64,000 nucleotides of DNA from Quillaja saponaria (Eukaryota; Streptophyta; Magnoliopsida; Fabales; Quillajaceae), in assembly GCA_029379385.1 (NCBI GenBank), contig CM055608.1, positions 19,590,350-19,654,349 on the forward strand, read 5' to 3'. Shown here piece after piece: positions 1 through 11,862 of this stretch. The position numbers and the translations under genes are program-made. Position 1 is the stretch's first letter, and each line of letters starts with the position of its first letter. The notes below the pieces were generated by a model. That model searched no databases. It saw only the letters and a program-made list of their open reading frames with translations, and had not been told where the DNA came from.

Positions 1-839
1 AGCCTCCTGTAAAATATATATATTTATATATGTATATATTTATAAATTATACTATGTAAATAAATTTTATCAAAAGTGCCTCACACTTGAGTCTTCACAA
101 GAAAAAGACTACTGAAGGGGGATTTCCTAGCTAACAAATGAGCTACCCAATTATACTATTAGTAAGTAAACATGTGATATCTTAGCCACAGTCGCAAGAG
201 AAACTATCGATTTGTTTTGCTTTCTGGACTTGAAATGATATAATCAAATTTTATTGGTACTACTATGCTATTTAACTGGGCTGTATGTGTACTTTCGAAT
301 AAACCTTTTTTTCAAATTTTTAATTTTTATAAGAAAGTTAGTATGACATCGACCTGGACTGGTCAAAAAATGCGGGTCCACCCCTATTAGAAGAATGTTT
401 ATGATCTACACAAACTAGTCTCATAGACACAGGTCGGGGAATTTGAATGAGAAAACATGATACTTTTTGAGAAAAAGACGGTGACTGATAAATAATAGAA
501 TTTGAGACAAGAGGTGAGTAGTATTAAGAAAAAGTGTTAGAAATTTTTAAAATTGAAGTATGGAAACTAAGTGTTTTCAAAGGAAAGGGAAAAGAAAGTA
601 TGGAATTTAATAAATGATGCATTTTTTGAAGTCTCACATTGAAAAATGAAATTGGGAGAAAATATTGAACGTTTAAGTGGTTGAATCACTAACTAATTAC
701 ACAAATCCCACACTTTTATCCTATTTGATTGATCTATTACAAGTTTGTTTCATCCTAAGGGTGAGCATTGGAAGTAATTATGTGCCATTGGAGAATGAAC
801 AAAATTTCTTTATGGAAGATTCTTTGGTTGCAAAGGCCA
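1..839. other. Unassigned AT-rich flank
   Basis: No gene or clear transposon boundary was recognised. There is a short TA-rich microsatellite near the start, and short ORFs with no recognisable domain. The last part may already belong to the Copia remnant that becomes legible from about 840. Confidence 0.5.
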
Positions 840-1671
840 TAGGGAAAGACATTGTTGTTCTGCATCTGTAATAAGTGTGTAATTATGTAAAAGGGTGAAA
901 ACTATGTTAAGAAAGGCTATGTAACCAAAGGGATGGACTAGTTTGCTATTATTAATAATAGAGGTGTGAGTTATGTTTACATTAATGTTTATTCCTCTAC
1001 TTATTTTTAATTGTGACATGCATAGTTGGGTCATGTAAATTATAGTAGCATTAGGAAGATTAATAAAGTAGGAGCAATTCCTGGCAAGTCATTTAATGAC
1101 TAAGATAATTGCAAAACTTGCATTAAGTCTAAAATAGTTAGAAAATCATTTAAGAAACTGGAACGATGTACACAATTATTGGATCTAAATCACTTTAACA
1201 TATGTGAGTTAGAAGATATTTTAAAGCTTGGTTTGGTAATGCTTTTTGAAAGTGTGTTTATGCTTATGAAAAGCATAAGTTAATTTTTTCTATGTTTGGG
1301 GATGAAAAAAAAAATTGAGGTACTTCTGCTCAGTGCTTTTAAAAACATCTCAAGGGGTGCTTTTAAAAGTTGTCTTTCACTCTAAAAAACTTAAACGCCT
1401 AATATAACTTAATTTTTTATTAAAAAGCAATAACATTACTAAACCAAGCCTAAGTAAGGGTGGCAAATGACATTTTATCACTTTTATAAATGATTGTTCT
1501 AGGTTTGCTTATGTATATTCGTTAAGAACTAAGGACGGGACTTTTGATTAATTTAAAATTTATAAAGCTGAGATTGAAAATAAATTGGAAAGAAAGTTTA
1601 AAACCATCTAGTTTGATAGGGGTGGGAAATAACTTCTTTTTCTTTTTTCTAATAATTGATGTGAAACGCAT
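840..1671 (+). pseudogene. Copia retrotransposon remnant (GAG_pre-integrase / integrase start)
   Basis: Translation with stops gives a degraded Copia pol segment. A GAG_pre-integrase motif of the HARLGHVN type lies near 1018-1040 with W and R codons turned to stops. A zinc-binding-like CKTCIKSK stretch follows near 1110-1135, then an integrase core start reading HFITFINDCSRFAYVY (about 1466-1515). The frame runs straight across the MITE at 1225-1450 once that MITE and one TAA are removed. The remnant stops exactly where the Athila-like LTR begins, at 1672. The same integrase segment recurs at 30623-30835. No function is expected. Confidence 0.75.
1225..1450. mobile_element. Tourist-like MITE (PIF/Harbinger type)
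   Basis: The 226-bp element has terminal inverted repeats: AGCTTGGTTTGGTAATG on the left, and the right end read in reverse gives GGCTTGGTTTAGTAATG. It is flanked by TAA on both sides (1222-1224 and 1451-1453), the usual PIF/Harbinger target duplication. It encodes nothing. It sits inside the Copia integrase remnant, and removing it with one TAA restores the reading frame across the site. Related MITE ends occur at about 30430-30619. Confidence 0.8.
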
Positions 1672-2900
1672 TGATAACTCTATAAAATAGAGTTATTTCA
1701 CTATATTTTTTATACTTATTTCATACTAAATCCTAGAGTTTAGAGTTAGAATTCTATTTAAATTAGTGTTTTAATCTAGCCTAGGTTGTTTAGGAGTTTA
1801 TAGGGTTTTAATATAATTAGGAATAATTCTTACGGTTTTTGTTGTCTAATTTATTTTTAAGTGTCTTTGCAGTGTCCTAATCAAAGATGAAGAAGAAAAG
1901 CTTTAAAGATCAGCTTCATGCCCTGAGGAATACTTGCATCGTAGCACTTGAAGATAGATTTTAACAAATCGGGCAGAGAACTCCGCGCAGCGGCATGTTA
2001 ACATCTAAGCCGTGATGCCATAAAACCAGAATTTCCTTTAACAAGTTAGAGAGTCCGGTGCTGCAGCACTGTACCACTATACGCCGTTGCGTCCTTATTA
2101 GAGCTACCTAGAATCTAGATAAAGACCAATGCCCCATAGCTCTTGTAAGGAAAAAGCCGCGGTGCTTAAAGACAAGACAACTTTGTAGACAATCAGTGAA
2201 GGAGGAGCCACAGTGCCATACATCAGGAAGCCATGGTGTGAGCAATTAGAGTCCTAAATGAACTCCAAAGAGGCAGCGGCCCCGCAGCGCAAGGAAGTTA
2301 GCGTCGTGGCACCGTTACATGTTTTAAAGAATTCATAGTCCAGTTAAACTAGGAAAAAGAAGTCTATATAAGGAGGTGAAGGCTAAAGTCAAAAACATAT
2401 ACCAAAGCTTGTGAAAGAGAATTCCTAAGGAGTTAATGACGATTTGGAGCCATGACAATTTCTAGTCTTCTTCTCCCTTCTTGTTATTTTCTTATTGGTT
2501 GTAATTTCTATATCTTTAATGTTATTATTTTTCATAGTTAGTATGGAGAGGTCATATTCTAGGGTTGTAATTGAACTCACATGTAGCCTATGCGACCTTT
2601 GATTTAACTTAGTGTATGTTTTAGTTCAAATATTTATGTTGTCTTGTTCTTAATGCTTCTAATTAATTGATCACCAGTTAGATTGATTAGGAATCTTGGG
2701 ATTGACTTGGAAGAGTCAATTTCAGGGTAAGCCTTAGGTAGAATAACTTGTGATTCGATTGTTCATCTTAATTAAATAATTTGATTTGTTAAATAGATAG
2801 GAATTTATATACTCTTTAGCCACAAATAACATGAATAGATTGATTCTTAATAAATTTGTCTTGGTATAATTCTAATAAGAATATTGTGAATTAGACTAAG
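1672..2900 (+). repeat. Athila-like 5' LTR, first part
   Basis: This starts TGATAACTCTATAAAATAGA and matches 30836 onward over its whole length. With the second part (11110-11438) it makes about 1558 bp, against 1546 bp for the right copy. It contains a TATA box at 2365-2372 preceded by a GC-rich motif cluster. The match breaks at 2900, where the PIF/Harbinger-like element begins. Confidence 0.85.
2365..2372 (+). promoter_or_regulatory. TATA box of the Athila-like LTR
   Basis: TATATAAG lies about 690 bp into the LTR. The same box is conserved in the right LTR (31522-31529) and in the related solo LTR (16150-16157), so it probably marks the U3/R promoter. Confidence 0.6.
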
Positions 2901-3273
2901 AGAGGATTTGTTTCGGGTAATAAGAATAGTTTGTTTCAAGAATTGAAATTTTTACCCGAACAAATTTTTGTCATAGGATAATTTTTGCCCTTTTTACCCA
3001 AGATCGCGGGAATTCTATTACCTTCGTGAGAGGTGTCTATATTTTATTCCTACACGGGGGAACAAAAGGGTAAGCAAAATGACCATTTTGCCTACCCTTA
3101 ATGCTACAGTACCAATTCTCCAAATTGAAATCCCATTAGTCATTCTCTTCTTATTCTTCTTATCCATTGTTCAAGTTATCATTCTATGCAAGCCTTGCTC
3201 CATTTCGTTCCTTAACCCAATTGATGAAGGAATGGATAATCCTCTATTTCTGCTCTAAGGTCATCCTTTATTT

Positions 3274-6200
3274 TGTTATAACCTTCATAACTCGATAATG
3301 AAAAATCGAGTATTTCACACAATATTTAAAGTTACATTATAGAATAAACAAATTAATTAAATAATAGTATAGTTAAATATGTTATAATTTGATATCTTAG
3401 TGTAACCTTAATATACAATTTTTTTTAAACATATATATATATATATATATATATATTAAGATTTAATCTCCACCGCAAGTAAATTAAATAAGTAATACAA
3501 TTTAACATGTGTATATATATGTATATAACTAAGAATAAATTGAAACCACACATTCAATATATATATATATAACAAGAATGTATATACACCACATGTTTTA
3601 TGAGCATTGGTTTTTTTTTTTTTTTTTTATAAAAAAAAACTCTATATTGTTCTTAGATTTTGACATGTGACATTATTCAATCAAATTTTTTTTTTCTTTC
3701 TTATTTTCTTTTTCTTTCTCTCTTTAACCAATCCTTTGGAGACTTCAGCCTTCCATCGCCTTAGCCTTCCCTGTTTTCTCTCGGTTCTTCTAGTCCCTTC
3801 CATTTTTGTTCTTGGCCGTGAAAATATTCCTCCCACAGCCAAAGCTCTGCTAGAGTCTTTCTTGCTCATTCCTTTCCCATTTTGAAGTTTCTTTCTTTTC
3901 CTTGTTAGTGGCGGCAAGGTAGCAGCAACTAGCTTTCAAATTTTCAGCTAAGACATATGATTGTGGGCTCCTTCCTCCTTCTTCTGCCATTTGCAACTCT
4001 CTCCATGGTTGACGTTCATAAGCCCTTTGTGTGGCAGCCAACCTTAATTTAGTAGCTGCCATGTTTTCTATTCTCTTTAACAGCCGCTTCACTTTAACGT
4101 TCAACTTTTGTAATGGTTTTGGAAGCTCCATAGTTGTTGTGAACTGGAGCAGCAACTGTGTTGGGGTGAGGCTTGGCTGGAAGCAACAAGGAACCTCCTA
4201 ATCCATAGACCATTCCTCCATTCAGCCATGAATTATCCTTGTAGCGTTGGCTGCTCTTTGAGCAAAGGCAGCAAGATGACAACTAGTTTCCTTCTTGCCT
4301 AGAAACCTTGCCCTGGCTAAGGCAGTTTTAATTTCTAGTTCAAGTGATCTAGTTGAAATTTCTTTTAAGTTAATCTCTTTACTTGTTGTATTATTTAAAG
4401 GATTGAATATAAGGATGTTGGAAGGAGGAATTAAGGGTTAAAAATGATGGGAAATTAGTTATATTAACATTGAATTGTAGAGTCTAGGCCTTTGAATTAT
4501 TTGAAATAACCAATTTACTTTGAATATAATAATTGGAATATGATCATTGTTAAATTGAGAAAGTTGTGTTGATCAATTGGGATATATATATATAATACAC
4601 ATATACACATGAACTAGAGTAAAGCATGCCCTTAAGAAAGTTGTAAAAATGCCTAAATGAAACTAGTTGTAATGGAATGAGTGGAACTTGGTGGATTTAA
4701 TTTCTTGTTGGTTGGTTATTGTGGAATTTGAATAAAAATTCATGAACAAGAGCAAAGAGTGATTGGTGGATGTTGTGGGTTAAGGAATTAATGAAAATGA
4801 GTAGTGGTTATGAACAAAGAAATGTTAGTTATGGGCAAAGTGTTGGGAAAATGAGAATCAAGTGGCTTTTGAAGGGTTGTAGGGCCAGATTTCATGGGTT
4901 AGAAAAATATTTTGTTTCAGGTGCTTTTGGGGCTAAATTAAATTAAGGGCTCAAAAGAGAAAGTGTAGCTTAGGATCTTGAGATGTTGTTTATAAAATTT
5001 TGTAGCTTGGTTCCAAGTATGTTGTTAGTTAGAGCTGTTAGATTGCAGCTAGGTCCTGTAGGATTTTTAGTGAACCTGTTTTAGTATAATTGACTTTAGA
5101 GGGTTTTAAAGGTTGAATTAGAAATAAAGTTATGAATATGGAATGTTCGCGATACCTTAATAAGAAAGGACTGGAAATTTTTGTAATTTAATTCCCTAGA
5201 ATGAATTTTTATAAGCCTTAGAGTTTGATATTGACAACAAGGAATTTGTGAAGAGCCCTGTTTTTAGTTCAAGTAAGGAATTAAGTGGGTTCAAGACTAA
5301 TTTTAGGAAAAGTTTCTAATTAAGAAAGATAGATATACTTGTCTATTAATAAACTCTACAAACTAAATTGGATTTCCTTTTTCCTAGAGAAAGTTATGTT
5401 CAATGAACTAAGGTAAGGTCAGAGTTGTCAAAATCTTGCGTTTTGTAGAATTTGACGCAGCTTCAAAGAATTTACTGTATTTATATACAAATCTAAAAAT
5501 TACAAATGATATAAATTTATAAAGCTACATGTGTCTAGTATTTAATAAATTTTGTAAAAATAGATTTAGAATTTTCTAGGGAAAGATATGACTATTAGAG
5601 TGAACACTGGTCCAAACCCCAAGTTTGGACAGTTTCAACATCTTTAACTCACTAGTATTTTTTTTATCTTTTCTAATAGTCTCATTCTACGCTATGCATT
5701 GTCAAGACATCAAAAATGTCTCTCCATTATCAATCTTATCACATAAAGTACAATTTATGCTACTTGACATGTAATGACTTAATAGAAAACTTTCATAAAT
5801 AAACCTATATAAGTTGATATATAAGCTTAGTAATTAAAAGATGGTAACAATAACGTTTATGAACTAAATATTATTTGGAAATATGAATTTCAGTTCAGGA
5901 CCTAATGTGGACTTGATGAGACGTGTGAACACAAGTGTAAGTGACACACATAATCGGGTAAAGGTGAGTGGTTAATTGTTGCCTTTAGGGGCTAGATTAT
6001 TATGTGTATCTGTATGTATATTTAAATAAATGTGCATGTGCAATGTTTTAGTGAGTTATTTGAATCATGCTTGTTTGAAATTGTTTGTGCTTGATAAGGG
6101 CCTAACAAATTGAAATTATTTTGAGAAATTATTTTTATTTCCAGAACTGAGATCCAAGTGCACCTAGGATATGTGGATTTGAAATTCTGAGACATTCTGA

Positions 6201-7054
6201 TTCTAATAAATGTTTTTAAAAATTTGAGTGCTCAGCCCCGGTGGGATGGATTGTGTACGGAGTTTAACCTGTTGTGTGGACGCGTAAATGCCCGGTTGGG
6301 GGGGGGGAGATATTGTTATGCAGGGCTGAGTTACTCGTTAGTCCTTTGTTTGCTTTGTATGCTGTGGTTACTTTAATTTCTTTGTGATTTTATGAATCAT
6401 GTGAATTGTGAAGTTATGACGATTATAAATGTGCACATGTAGTTTGAATTAAAAACATGAATATTGTTATATGATATTATTATATATGTGATATTACTTG
6501 TGTTGAGTGATGCTAGTACTCTTTTGGTACTATTTTCCACTCATTGAATGCATAGGACTCACTCCTCTTTTGTGATTATTTTTTTTAGTAACAGGATCTC
6601 AAGACGGTTGCTACCAATAATGGACCTTGTCGAGTGTTTGGTAGCGAGGTAACTTTTAGGAATCTCAATCTTGAGGTTAAAGGGTGAAAATTTGCAGTCA
6701 CACTAGAGCTGTGGGATGTCAGATCTTATAAGGTATAATAGCCTAATTAATTGTTATCGTGATAAGAATTGGAGCGGAGCTCCTTGTTGTTGTTACTTTG
6801 GTTGTTATATAAGAACAGGGTTATGTATTTTTTTTTTTGCATGTTCTATTTTATGGGGAACATCTGCCGAAATTTTAAATAAATTGTTATTTATTTCAGT
6901 AAATTAACTATTACAATTAAATTTTGTTTTATAAAATTTATTTTACTATTTAGATTAGTCAAGTATGGTGTTTGTTTCTTGTTTTAAAGTCAGGGTTACG
7001 GAAGTTTAGTTATCCATTCTTCTGGCCAGTCATACTTCCGTGAGGGGTGTGACA
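3274..7054 (+). repeat. Solo LTR A of a large unassigned LTR family
   Basis: It begins TGTTATAACC and ends GTGTGACA, with near-matching 5-bp flanks TATTT and CATTT. It shares long blocks with the copies at 11457-14197, 37997-40605 (reverse) and 51510-54416, including the block at about 6229-6310 that reads GAGTGCTCAGCCCCGGTGGG and a block near 6560-6720. It is the longest copy (3.8 kb), with several AT microsatellites near its start. No internal retrotransposon region is attached, so it is read as a solo LTR. The ORFs in it (for example 3667-3885 and 3850-4155) show no domain. Confidence 0.7.
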
Positions 7055-8277
7055 CATTTATGCTTAAAGGTCATTCCTTCTTCTGTAGAGAAGTCCAAAG
7101 TGATTTTTCTCATTGGTGTTGGCAACTGCAAGAGGAATTTGTCTTTACTGTCAGTTTGGAGCTTCAATCAGGTAAGTTATTGAATTCTTATGTTTTATGT
7201 ATGTCCAACTGCTATTGATTTTGCAAATTTATGTTAGGGTTGTATGAGATTAGGATTCTAGGGTTTGACGAAATTAGAATTATAGGGCTTTTAGAATTTG
7301 AAATTTTTTTAGTTTTGTTCTAATGATGACTTTTGGCAAGTTTTAATTAGTAGTCATTAACTCTGATACTAGGAAGAAAAAGATAAATTAGTAGTAATTT
7401 TTTAAAAATTAGTAGAACCCTCTTTTACACTCGAATAAAGAAGGATAAGACGAAGAAAAGCTACAGCTTTAGGAAATTCTATCCCTGAATCAATAAATGC
7501 ACAAGTGGGTCTTCTCAAATGGAGGAATAACGTTAGAGATAAGAACTATTAAGTAAGAACTTATCTTGAGAGTTCAGGGAAAAAGGCAAGCTTAAAGGAA
7601 CTGATGGCTGTTAAAACCTTAAGCCTGTGGAAGTCAAAATTGAATATAGGCCTAGTTGGGCGAAATTTTAGTTTTATTTTATTGGGGAAAGAAAATTTTA
7701 GAAAAATGAAGATTTAATATTTAGTTTAATTGAATATAGGCCTAATGCTTATTCTTTTTAGTTTAATTTTTTTATTGATAATTTAGTAAAATGAAGATTT
7801 AATGAAATTTTTTTTTTTTTGAGTATATGAAATTAATACATATAGGACCCTGAAATTAACAATGTTGTTTTGGGTCTTTCATCTTCATGTTGGCTTTATA
7901 GTACTAGATAGCTAGTTTTGTGTTTTGTTTTTTTGGTTTTTTGATTTTTTTGGTTTTTTTTTATTATTATTTTTTTTTCTGGTCTAAATGAGTTACTCCC
8001 TGCATTCCAAAAACCTGATTTCTTCTTAGATATATATATATATGTATATATAAAACAAACTTCTTCTTGGATGTAATATACTTAAACTACATTCTTGCCT
8101 TCATTTACTTTTCAAAAATCTGTTTTTTTTTTTTCAATACATTATATGGAACAATTTAATATGGTTAGTTGCCTTTAGAACTGTTTAGCTGCCATGTAAT
8201 GTTGGTTTGTATGGTTCTTTCCATTATTGTTTACTAGGTTTGTATTTAAATACATTATGCATAACTTTTTAGATATG
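7055..8277. other. PIF/Harbinger-like element, noncoding interior
   Basis: Interior DNA of the transposon between solo LTR A and the Myb-like ORF. It is AT-rich with T- and A-runs and a short TA microsatellite near 8033-8052. I see no gene or conserved motif in it. Confidence 0.5.
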
Positions 8278-9155
8278 GATGCAGAAAAAAAGGGGAAAGG
8301 AACGGGTAAAACCAAGCATCACTAGACTTCTGTTGAGGATTCCAAGTTAGTAGAATGCTTGGAAGTGGAAGTCTGACAATAGGAATTTTAGGGCAGGTTA
8401 TGCAAGCTAGTTGGAAGAATGGCTGTATAAAAAACTACCAAGTATTGAGCTTAGAACCAATCCACACATTGACTCTACAGTGAAGCAGCTAAAATAGTGG
8501 TACTTTTCTATGACTGAAATGTTAAGTCCTAATGCAAGTGGTTTTGGTTGGAATGACGAGCAGATATGTGTGATAGTAGAGCAGGAAATCTTTAATGACT
8601 AGTGTAAGGTATCTTACAAAGTGGAAACTTACTTGGATATTTTTGTATATACATGACAGAGCCACCCTAGTGCAAAGGGGTTATGAGGGAAGGAAGTCTT
8701 TCCCTTTTTACCACAGACTAAGGAAGGTGTTTGATAAAGTTAGGGCTAACGGGGGAGGTGCAGATGTAGTAAAGATAATAAACATAGAGGATGCATTAGA
8801 AAGAGAAGAGACAATGGAACAGGATGACTTTATGACTGCATAAGAGGCTGGATACAATGGGGTTAAGGAGGATGAGTATGTTGACATTTCTCAGCTTATG
8901 GCAGAAGTTGGAAACATCAATGAGGGTGTTTAGAACTCGGGAAATATGAATACTAGTAGGCAACAGCCAAATAGGGGCAAGAAACGGGCTAGATGTGGGG
9001 ATAGTTCAGTGATAGATTTTGTTAGTATTGTGAAAAACTTAGGGAATGTGTATAAAGAGTCAGCTACAAACATTAGCAAAATTGCTAAATGTTTTGAGAT
9101 TAAGGTAGATGGAGCTGAGAAAAGGTTGATTTTTTTGAAGCAATCTCCAAGGTAG
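8278..9155 (+). pseudogene. Myb/SANT-like DNA-binding protein of a PIF/Harbinger element (broken)
   Basis: Read from ATG 8278 with stops, the protein shows the plant Myb_DNA-bind_3 layout. There is a lysine-rich start, then SVEDSKLVECLEVEV, a KLPSIELRTNPHIDSTVKQL stretch, and MLSPNASGFGWNDEQICVIV (near 8518-8578). After a break comes an open run at 8627-8843 and a second at 8946-9155 with a basic NRGKKRAR segment. In PIF/Harbinger transposons this protein helps the transposase reach the nucleus and bind the ends. Several in-frame stops and at least one frame change make it nonfunctional. Confidence 0.7.
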
Positions 9156-11109
9156 AAGGCTTCACATCAACCTAGAAGATTAGAGTATGTGAGATCTTGA
9201 GCTCGAATAGGAACAAAACAAACTTGTTATTCCCTCTTCCTGATGACCAGAAGACATTGTACCTAGAGAGTTTGTTGGGGATTGAAAGATGCAAATGAGA
9301 AAAATATGAAGCTAACCTTCAAGTGTCTTCTAATTAGTATATTTTTTGAAGTTTTAGAGGACATTAGGTTTAGAAATATTAGAAAATTGAAGGTAGCTTC
9401 TATTTAGGCAGTACTGATTGATATGAACAATATCTTGTTTGTATATTTTTGTCTACATAGAAGTTTATGCCTTTAAGAGACAGTTGGATGAATATTGATG
9501 AACAATAATTTTTTATAATCAGACTTTGTGACAAAAAGTACTGTTTTTAATGAGATCAACTAGTTCTTTATTAGTTTTCTATTTCTAGCATATACTACAT
9601 ATGACTTATGTTAGTTTTCTATTAGTAGCATATGTTGCATATTATGTTATGGATAGGTGATGCATATGATATGTTGGATAGGTGTTTCTATTGGTAGCAT
9701 ATGCTGCATATGATTTGTGGTTTCTATTAATATCATGCAATCTTAGTTTAAAAACTAGTTATTTTGTTTGAAGTGTGAATTCTCTATTAGAAATAAGAAT
9801 TAAACTGTGATAGTTTGTTGAATGGCTAAAGACTAGTTTTGGAATTTCTAAGATGGACACAATGTCTTCTTGTTCAAAGAGGTAATTAGTTTATCTTGTG
9901 ATCCTGCTTATGTAAATACTGATATAAATCATCACACTGGCAATTAAGTGTTGATGAAGGTGTTGAAAGTCTTGTGAGATTGGCCTTGCTGTTTAATGGT
10001 GGCCTTTCTGGATGTTTACCAGGTTTATTATTTAGAAGGCTCGTAGGAGAAAACTGTGAAGGTGTGAGATGCTTTGAAGAAGTTACATAACATTTTGGAG
10101 GTTATACTTTATTATTTCTTAATTATCTTTTTTTTAGTTTTTCTTAATTAACTTTCTTTAGCCCATCAACAAACAGTCACAGTTTAATTCTTACTTTTTG
10201 TTAAGCATGATTGCTTTTGTAGTTGTATTTGTATACGCAAAAGTTTTCCTTACGTAGATTTCTAGTTGTAGTTTTGTATATGAGTTCTATTCATGTAGCT
10301 ATGTAGTTGTAGTTTTGTATATACACATTTGTAATCTTACTTATGCAGATTTCTAGTTGGAGTTTTGGAATATTTTATTACTGAATGCAGGTTATGGTTG
10401 TGTTTTGGTTGTATTCTGGTTTTTGGAACAGAGGCCATACACTCTAGTTTTTGTTTAGGAAGCAACAAGTTAGCCTCCATGGATAGGATGTTGGGAAGCA
10501 GCACTTGGCATTTAACTTGGTATTATGGTACTGTATGCTGTGTTTCATGGGTAGGATGTTGGGATAATGAATAGTTTCAGTTACTCATAGAGAAATGTTA
10601 GCATAACAAGTGATAAATTTGTTGTACAATAATAAGTTTTTGTATAATAATTGTGTAGGATTTCTACATGCTCTTATTTTATCCAGGGGCATTTAGAAAT
10701 TTTGTACCTTTTTAAATATCTACATTCACTTATTATTTTTAATAGAGGCATTATATTTTATTAGTTAATTTTTTTGTTTGATTAATTAGTTGTTAATTTT
10801 ACATTATGTTTTGTTTTCTTTTGGTTAGATATAGGGTTTTTAAATATCCAAAATTCCTCTATGAGGGATTGAATTGATGATTGTATTCAGCATTTATTTT
10901 TATACAGGGATATTTTTGTCAAAATGTACATTTTTCTAGGGAATATGGTTTTATAACCAAACAAGGGAATTGTAATCTATTTTTATCTCCTGGATAATAA
11001 ATAACCAATCCAAACACATATAATGTTTTTATCTGGGAAATATTTGCTTGAAATTACTTTACCTGGGCAACCCATGGATATTTCTGATGACCCAAAACAA
11101 ACACCTCCA
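9156..11109. other. PIF/Harbinger-like element, 3' noncoding part
   Basis: There is no transposase ORF and no recognisable domain. Short repeats of a TAGCATATG-like phrase occur around 9588-9710. The right terminal inverted repeat ends at 11109. Confidence 0.5.
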
Positions 11110-11438
11110 AAGTAAATATACAATTACTAGACATAGAAATATGCTGGTGATTGCTTAAAAGATCTAGGTTAATATTTGAACTATTATATAAATTAAATTA
11201 AGGTAAGGTAAAATTAGGTGAATTGTGAGCGTTATTGTAAACATAGGCTTAGTTTAATTAATTTATACAATCTTTTGTTTTATCAAAACCTTAAATTGGC
11301 ATTGACTTGATTATAATTAAGTTACATAATTAATGGTATTTAGCTTTTGAAGTGATATTTTCTCCATGGGAACGAACTTTACTTTCACTTTATTACTTGC
11401 GGATGATATGTGCGCCTGCGTTCATAAAATATGTGTTA
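11110..11438 (+). repeat. Athila-like 5' LTR, second part
   Basis: This resumes the LTR match broken at 2900 and is collinear with about 32060-32381 of the right LTR. It is followed by a short spacer and the primer-binding site. Confidence 0.85.
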
Positions 11439-11444
11439 AGTTTT

Positions 11445-11456
11445 TGGCACCGTTGC
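11445..11456 (+). other. Primer-binding site of the Athila-like element (tRNA-Asp type), cut
   Basis: TGGCACCGTTGC follows the LTR end and differs by one base from the start of the primer-binding site known for Athila elements, which pairs with tRNA-Asp. The site is cut after this point by solo LTR B. Confidence 0.65.
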
Positions 11457-11827
11457 TGTTATAACCCGATATTATAAAATAACAACCACATAAACGAATT
11501 AAATAAATAACAATAAAATTAAACATGTCATAACCCAATAACGTAATCATACATTTTAGTAATTTTTAAATAAATTTTAATTATACGAGGAAATTGTGAT
11601 AACATGATATGTCCTTATTTGGATACTGATATTTTAATATACGCTTTGGAGTGTCGTACGTAATTTCTTAGACATTTGAAAAATTAAATTAATAATATAT
11701 TATACACAGTAGTATTTAATGTTATAACTCGATATTCTAGTGGGTATTTTAAAATGTTTTACCTAAATTATTGTAATTAAGTAAATAATTAAATTTTCAT
11801 GAAATAAATTAAAATTAGAGAGTAATT

Positions 11828-11862
<35 letters not shown>

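Larger units (their letters stand above)
2901..11109 (+). mobile_element. PIF/Harbinger-like DNA transposon inserted in the Athila LTR
   Basis: An 8.2 kb insert interrupts the LTR between 2900 and 11110, shown by alignment to the uninterrupted copy near 32041-32075. Its ends form imperfect inverted repeats of about 26 bp: AGAGGATTTGTTTCGGGTAA on the left, and the right end in reverse reads GGAGGTGTTTGTTTTGGGTC. A 3-bp AAG flanks both sides (2898-2900 and 11110-11112). A decayed Myb/SANT-like ORF (8278-9155), typical of the second gene of PIF/Harbinger elements, gives the family. No DDE transposase was recognised. A solo LTR lies inside it at 3274-7054. Confidence 0.7.

Noticed and set aside
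3667..4155. Overlapping ORFs inside solo LTR A (72-101 residues)
   Set aside because: They fall in a pyrimidine-rich part of the LTR and are not conserved as ORFs in copies B, C and D.
11830..11860. TA microsatellites here and at 3428, 36893, 40431 and 46780
   Set aside because: Simple repeats common in AT-rich plant DNA, with no sign of a role.
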